From: Terriglobia bacterium
Lineage (GTDB): Bacteria; Acidobacteriota; Terriglobia; UBA7540
Reading direction: 5' to 3'
Assembly (NCBI GenBank): GCA_030036915.1
Contig: JASHSC010000353.1
Span: forward strand, 1 to 7,200
Length of the DNA stretch: 7,200 nucleotides
Shown here in pieces: positions 5,802-7,200 of this stretch (within the stretch, counting starts at the first letter, position 1; each line of letters opens with the position of its first letter). Below the pieces are notes generated by a model that was not told the DNA's origin, did no database searches, and saw only the letters and a list, made by a program, of their open reading frames with translations. The translations under genes and the position numbers were made by a program.

Positions 5802-6566
5802 TTTCTTCAGCGCCGCTTCGATGGCGGCTTCGGCGACGGGCGCCAGCAATTTGTATCCCGCGTCATTGGGGTGCAGGCCATCGTCAGAGCAGCCCTCGCG
5901 GAGCATGCCTTTATCATCCACCAGGGCGGAATAATAATCTGCTATCTGCGCGTGGACATCGGGTGCGTAGCTGTCGATCCAACGATTGAGTTTGACGATG
6001 TCCTCTGGCGGCCGATGAACGGTTTGCTTCGCATTGGTGTAATCGCTGATGGGCGTGAGCAGGCAGAGGACGATCTTGATGTTGTGGGTTTCCGCCAATT
6101 CACAAATGGCACGAATGTTGTCCTCCACCATCTCCTGGGTTTCGGGGCCGGTGTTGCGGGCAATGTCATTGGTGCCGGCCAGCAGAACCACTGCCTCCGG
6201 CCTCAGGTGAATTACGTCGGGATGCATGCGCACCACCATTTGCATGGTGGTTTGCCCGCCGATGCCGCGGTTCACGTAGAGTTTTCCGGGAAAATATTTT
6301 ACCAAATCCCAGCGGTCCGTGATGGAATCACCCAGAAAGACTACGCGTCCCGGCTGGGGCGGCATTTTTTCCAGGCGTAAATCGTCCTGATGATACCGGC
6401 TCAACTGGTTCCAGTCCTGAAGCTCGTCGGCAAGCTGAATCGCCACGCGCGGCAGGCAGCACGCCGTCTGGGGCGGATTGAATTCCGGAACAAATTGCGC
6501 TTGCGCTGAAAATGGCATACACAAACTCAGGCAGAACCCCACAACAAGTTTCCTGGCGTAATTCAT
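5799..6566 (-). CDS. Secreted SGNH/GDSL-family hydrolase
   Basis: A 255-residue exported serine esterase/lipase-like enzyme. A signal peptide (MNYARKLVVGFCLSLCMPFSAQA, residues 1-23) ends in AQA before QF. All four SGNH blocks are present: FLGDSITDRW (nucleophile Ser81), NRGIGGQT (oxyanion Gly104), GTNDIA (Asn133) and DGLHPNDAGY (Asp229, His232). Spacing resembles the platelet-activating-factor acetylhydrolase-like group, which includes carbohydrate esterases and phospholipases; the substrate is not predictable. The frame is open upstream to 6713, but the ATG at 6566 is preferred because it begins the signal peptide, has AAGGGGGT 4 nt upstream (6578-6571), and lies just after a strong promoter (6613-6585) that would fall inside any longer version. 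The GNAT gene follows on the same strand after heptad repeats. A putative TonB-dependent receptor gene diverges on the other side. Confidence 0.93.
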   Translation of the reverse strand: MNYARKLVVGFCLSLCMPFSAQAQFVPEFNPPQTACCLPRVAIQLADELQDWNQLSRYHQDDLRLEKMPPQPGRVVFLGDSITDRWDLVKYFPGKLYVNRGIGGQTTMQMVVRMHPDVIHLRPEAVVLLAGTNDIARNTGPETQEMVEDNIRAICELAETHNIKIVLCLLTPISDYTNAKQTVHRPPEDIVKLNRWIDSYAPDVHAQIADYYSALVDDKGMLREGCSDDGLHPNDAGYKLLAPVAEAAIEAALKK

Positions 6567-6584
6567 AGCTACCCCCTTGCGGGT

Positions 6585-6613
6585 GTTATAACCGACTTCG
6601 GGAGAGCCGTCAA
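6585..6613 (-). promoter_or_regulatory. Sigma-70-type promoter for the SGNH hydrolase gene
   Basis: On the minus strand TTGACG (6613-6608) and TATAAC (6590-6585) are separated by exactly 17 bp, each one mismatch from consensus. Transcription would start near A6578, giving a leader of about 12 nt that begins with the ribosome binding site AAGGGGGT and leads straight to the ATG at 6566. This also fixes the gene start. Confidence 0.65.
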
Positions 6614-6878
6614 AGCGATAAGTTGGAATCCCCGTACGCGATTCGCAATTTGAGCGCGTGCCCCTTTGCAGATACGTTGTTTCATCTTGCATAACTATTG
6701 ATTTTTGCCTCAACTTGTGTTTGGATGAACTTGACAGAGATTTGGCGGCCGTCTGTGAAGACGATGCGGGGGACTGCTAAGCAATCCCATAGTGAACGAC
6801 GCTTTGAGCCTCTCTCCCTTTTATCGTCGGGCGTTTTCAGGGTCAGGAAGGCAGCGTTTCAGCGTCGGTTCATAGATG

Positions 6879-6893
6879 GTGACACGAGGTCAC
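6879..6893. promoter_or_regulatory. GTGAC-N5-GTCAC palindrome, possible operator
   Basis: A perfect 5-bp inverted repeat with a 5-bp centre (GTGACACGAGGTCAC) lies about 55 bp before the TATAAC at 6947. Ten-bp dyad spacing suits a dimeric regulator contacting one DNA face. A 5-bp dyad can easily occur by chance in a region of this length, so this is only a candidate. Confidence 0.2.
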
Positions 6894-6946
6894 GTCCTCT
6901 TACCCTCTTAGGGCGTGTTCAATATTTTGTCCATCATTTTCCCCCG

Positions 6947-6952
6947 TATAAC
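6947..6952 (+). promoter_or_regulatory. Weak -10 candidate for the receptor gene
   Basis: TATAAC lies 80 bp before the ATG at 7033 and would give a leader of about 75 nt. The nearest -35-like element, TTGTCC (6927-6932), is only 14 bp away, which is too short, so the assignment is weak. Confidence 0.22.
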
Positions 6953-7032
6953 GAGTGAGAATCGACCGCTCAGGTTCGCCAGACTCCTTCGGCAGATGTG
7001 AGCGTCATCCATCGTCCATTGGTGGAGGGTAT

Positions 7033-7200
7033 ATGCATACAAGAATTCGGACCATTATGGCGGGCTTCTGCGCGTTGGTTTTTGCCTCGATCGCCTTCGG
7101 GCAGCACGGTGGAGGCGCAATTACTGGGGCAGTCACGGACCCCTCTGGCGCTGTCGTCCCCGAGGCCTCCGCAACGTTGGCGAACATTGATACGGGGGTA
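7033..7200 (+). CDS. Putative TonB-dependent receptor (Oar-like), N-terminal 56 residues
   Basis: The start of an outer-membrane protein gene that runs off the window. The ATG at 7033 is preceded by GGTGGAGGG (7021-7029). The product begins with a signal peptide, MHTRIRTIMAGFCALVFASIAFG (1-23), followed by QHGGGAITGAVTDPSGAVVP and EASATLANIDTGV. The GxxTGxVTDPSGAVVPxAxxTxxN pattern is the first repeat of a carboxypeptidase-regulatory-like (Cna-B-like) domain. In acidobacteria this usually leads into a TonB-dependent receptor of 1000 or more residues, involved in uptake of large substrates. Only this N-terminal part is visible, so a different secreted protein with the same domain cannot be excluded; the plug and barrel lie beyond the edge. 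The gene is divergent from the SGNH hydrolase gene across an intergenic region of about 470 bp. Confidence 0.75.
   Translation, partial: MHTRIRTIMAGFCALVFASIAFGQHGGGAITGAVTDPSGAVVPEASATLANIDTGV

Larger units (their letters stand above)
6614..7032. other. Divergent intergenic region between SGNH and receptor genes
   Basis: About 420 bp with no convincing coding sequence; the part around 6660-6735 is AT-rich compared with its surroundings. An 86-codon open frame at 6698-6958 (plus) has no recognisable family sequence and no good ribosome binding site, so I do not call it. Visible elements are a GTGAC-N5-GTCAC palindrome at 6879-6893, a TATAAC at 6947-6952, two GCGTTT-CAG-like direct repeats (about 6832-6840 and 6854-6861), and the receptor ribosome binding site. 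No mobile-element ends or riboswitch were recognised. Confidence 0.45.

Noticed and set aside
5799..6713. A longer SGNH protein starting at 6713 (304 residues)
   Set aside because: The signal peptide, a good ribosome binding site and a 17-bp-spaced promoter all point to the ATG at 6566; the extra 49 residues are polar and would span the promoter.
6698..6958. 86-codon plus-strand open frame in the divergent intergenic region
   Set aside because: No recognisable family sequence, no ribosome binding site and atypical composition; more likely a chance open frame.
7015..7026. TCCATTGGTGGA mini-hairpin over the receptor ribosome binding site
   Set aside because: A 4-bp stem with a 4-nt loop is too weak to claim as regulatory.

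Overview
The window most likely comes from an Acidobacteriota genome. The evidence is a secreted von Willebrand-type protein of the kind typical of acidobacteria, a gene start that looks like an Oar-type TonB-dependent receptor (signal peptide followed by a carboxypeptidase-regulatory-like domain), and a bacterial ACE-like M2 peptidase. The DNA is moderately GC-rich and gene-dense. No rRNA, tRNA, CRISPR array, prophage or insertion sequence is visible. The assignment rests on gene content alone.

Layout from left to right. Positions 2-1138 (+) hold a two-gene unit: the 3' part of a phytanoyl-CoA dioxygenase-type Fe(II)/2-oxoglutarate oxygenase and, 6 bp later, a DinB-like four-helix protein. 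Converging on it are two small helical-hairpin proteins on the minus strand (1589-1395, then 1391-1152). They are 3 bp apart and read from an extended -10 promoter that lies almost on the start codon. Upstream on the same strand is a full-length M2 peptidyl-dipeptidase (3479-1707) with a complete active site and six cysteines at the ACE disulfide positions. It has no signal peptide in its present frame. An in-frame hydrophobic segment with its own ribosome binding site is separated from it by a single TGA.

A region of about 300 bp then leads to a plus-strand VWA-domain protein (3835-5124) with an intact metal-binding MIDAS motif and two glycine-rich insertions. Its start is ambiguous: a TATAAT box and an 18-codon leader ORF both sit just before the first ATG. 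A GNAT acetyltransferase (5659-5150) and a secreted SGNH/GDSL hydrolase (6566-5799) follow on the minus strand. Two facing clusters of heptad repeats (TAGTGGY-like) separate them. The hydrolase has a near-consensus sigma-70 promoter. A divergent intergenic region of about 470 bp leads to the start of the putative TonB-dependent receptor (7033 to the window edge).

The genes do not form one obvious pathway. Several products act in or beyond the cell envelope (VWA protein, SGNH hydrolase, receptor, probably the M2 peptidase), which fits a scavenging, envelope-rich lifestyle. I did not find a clear new defence or biosynthetic system. The items most worth checking are the interrupted M2 leader, the small-protein pair with its near-leaderless promoter, the facing heptad repeats, and the start region and glycine-rich loops of the VWA protein.
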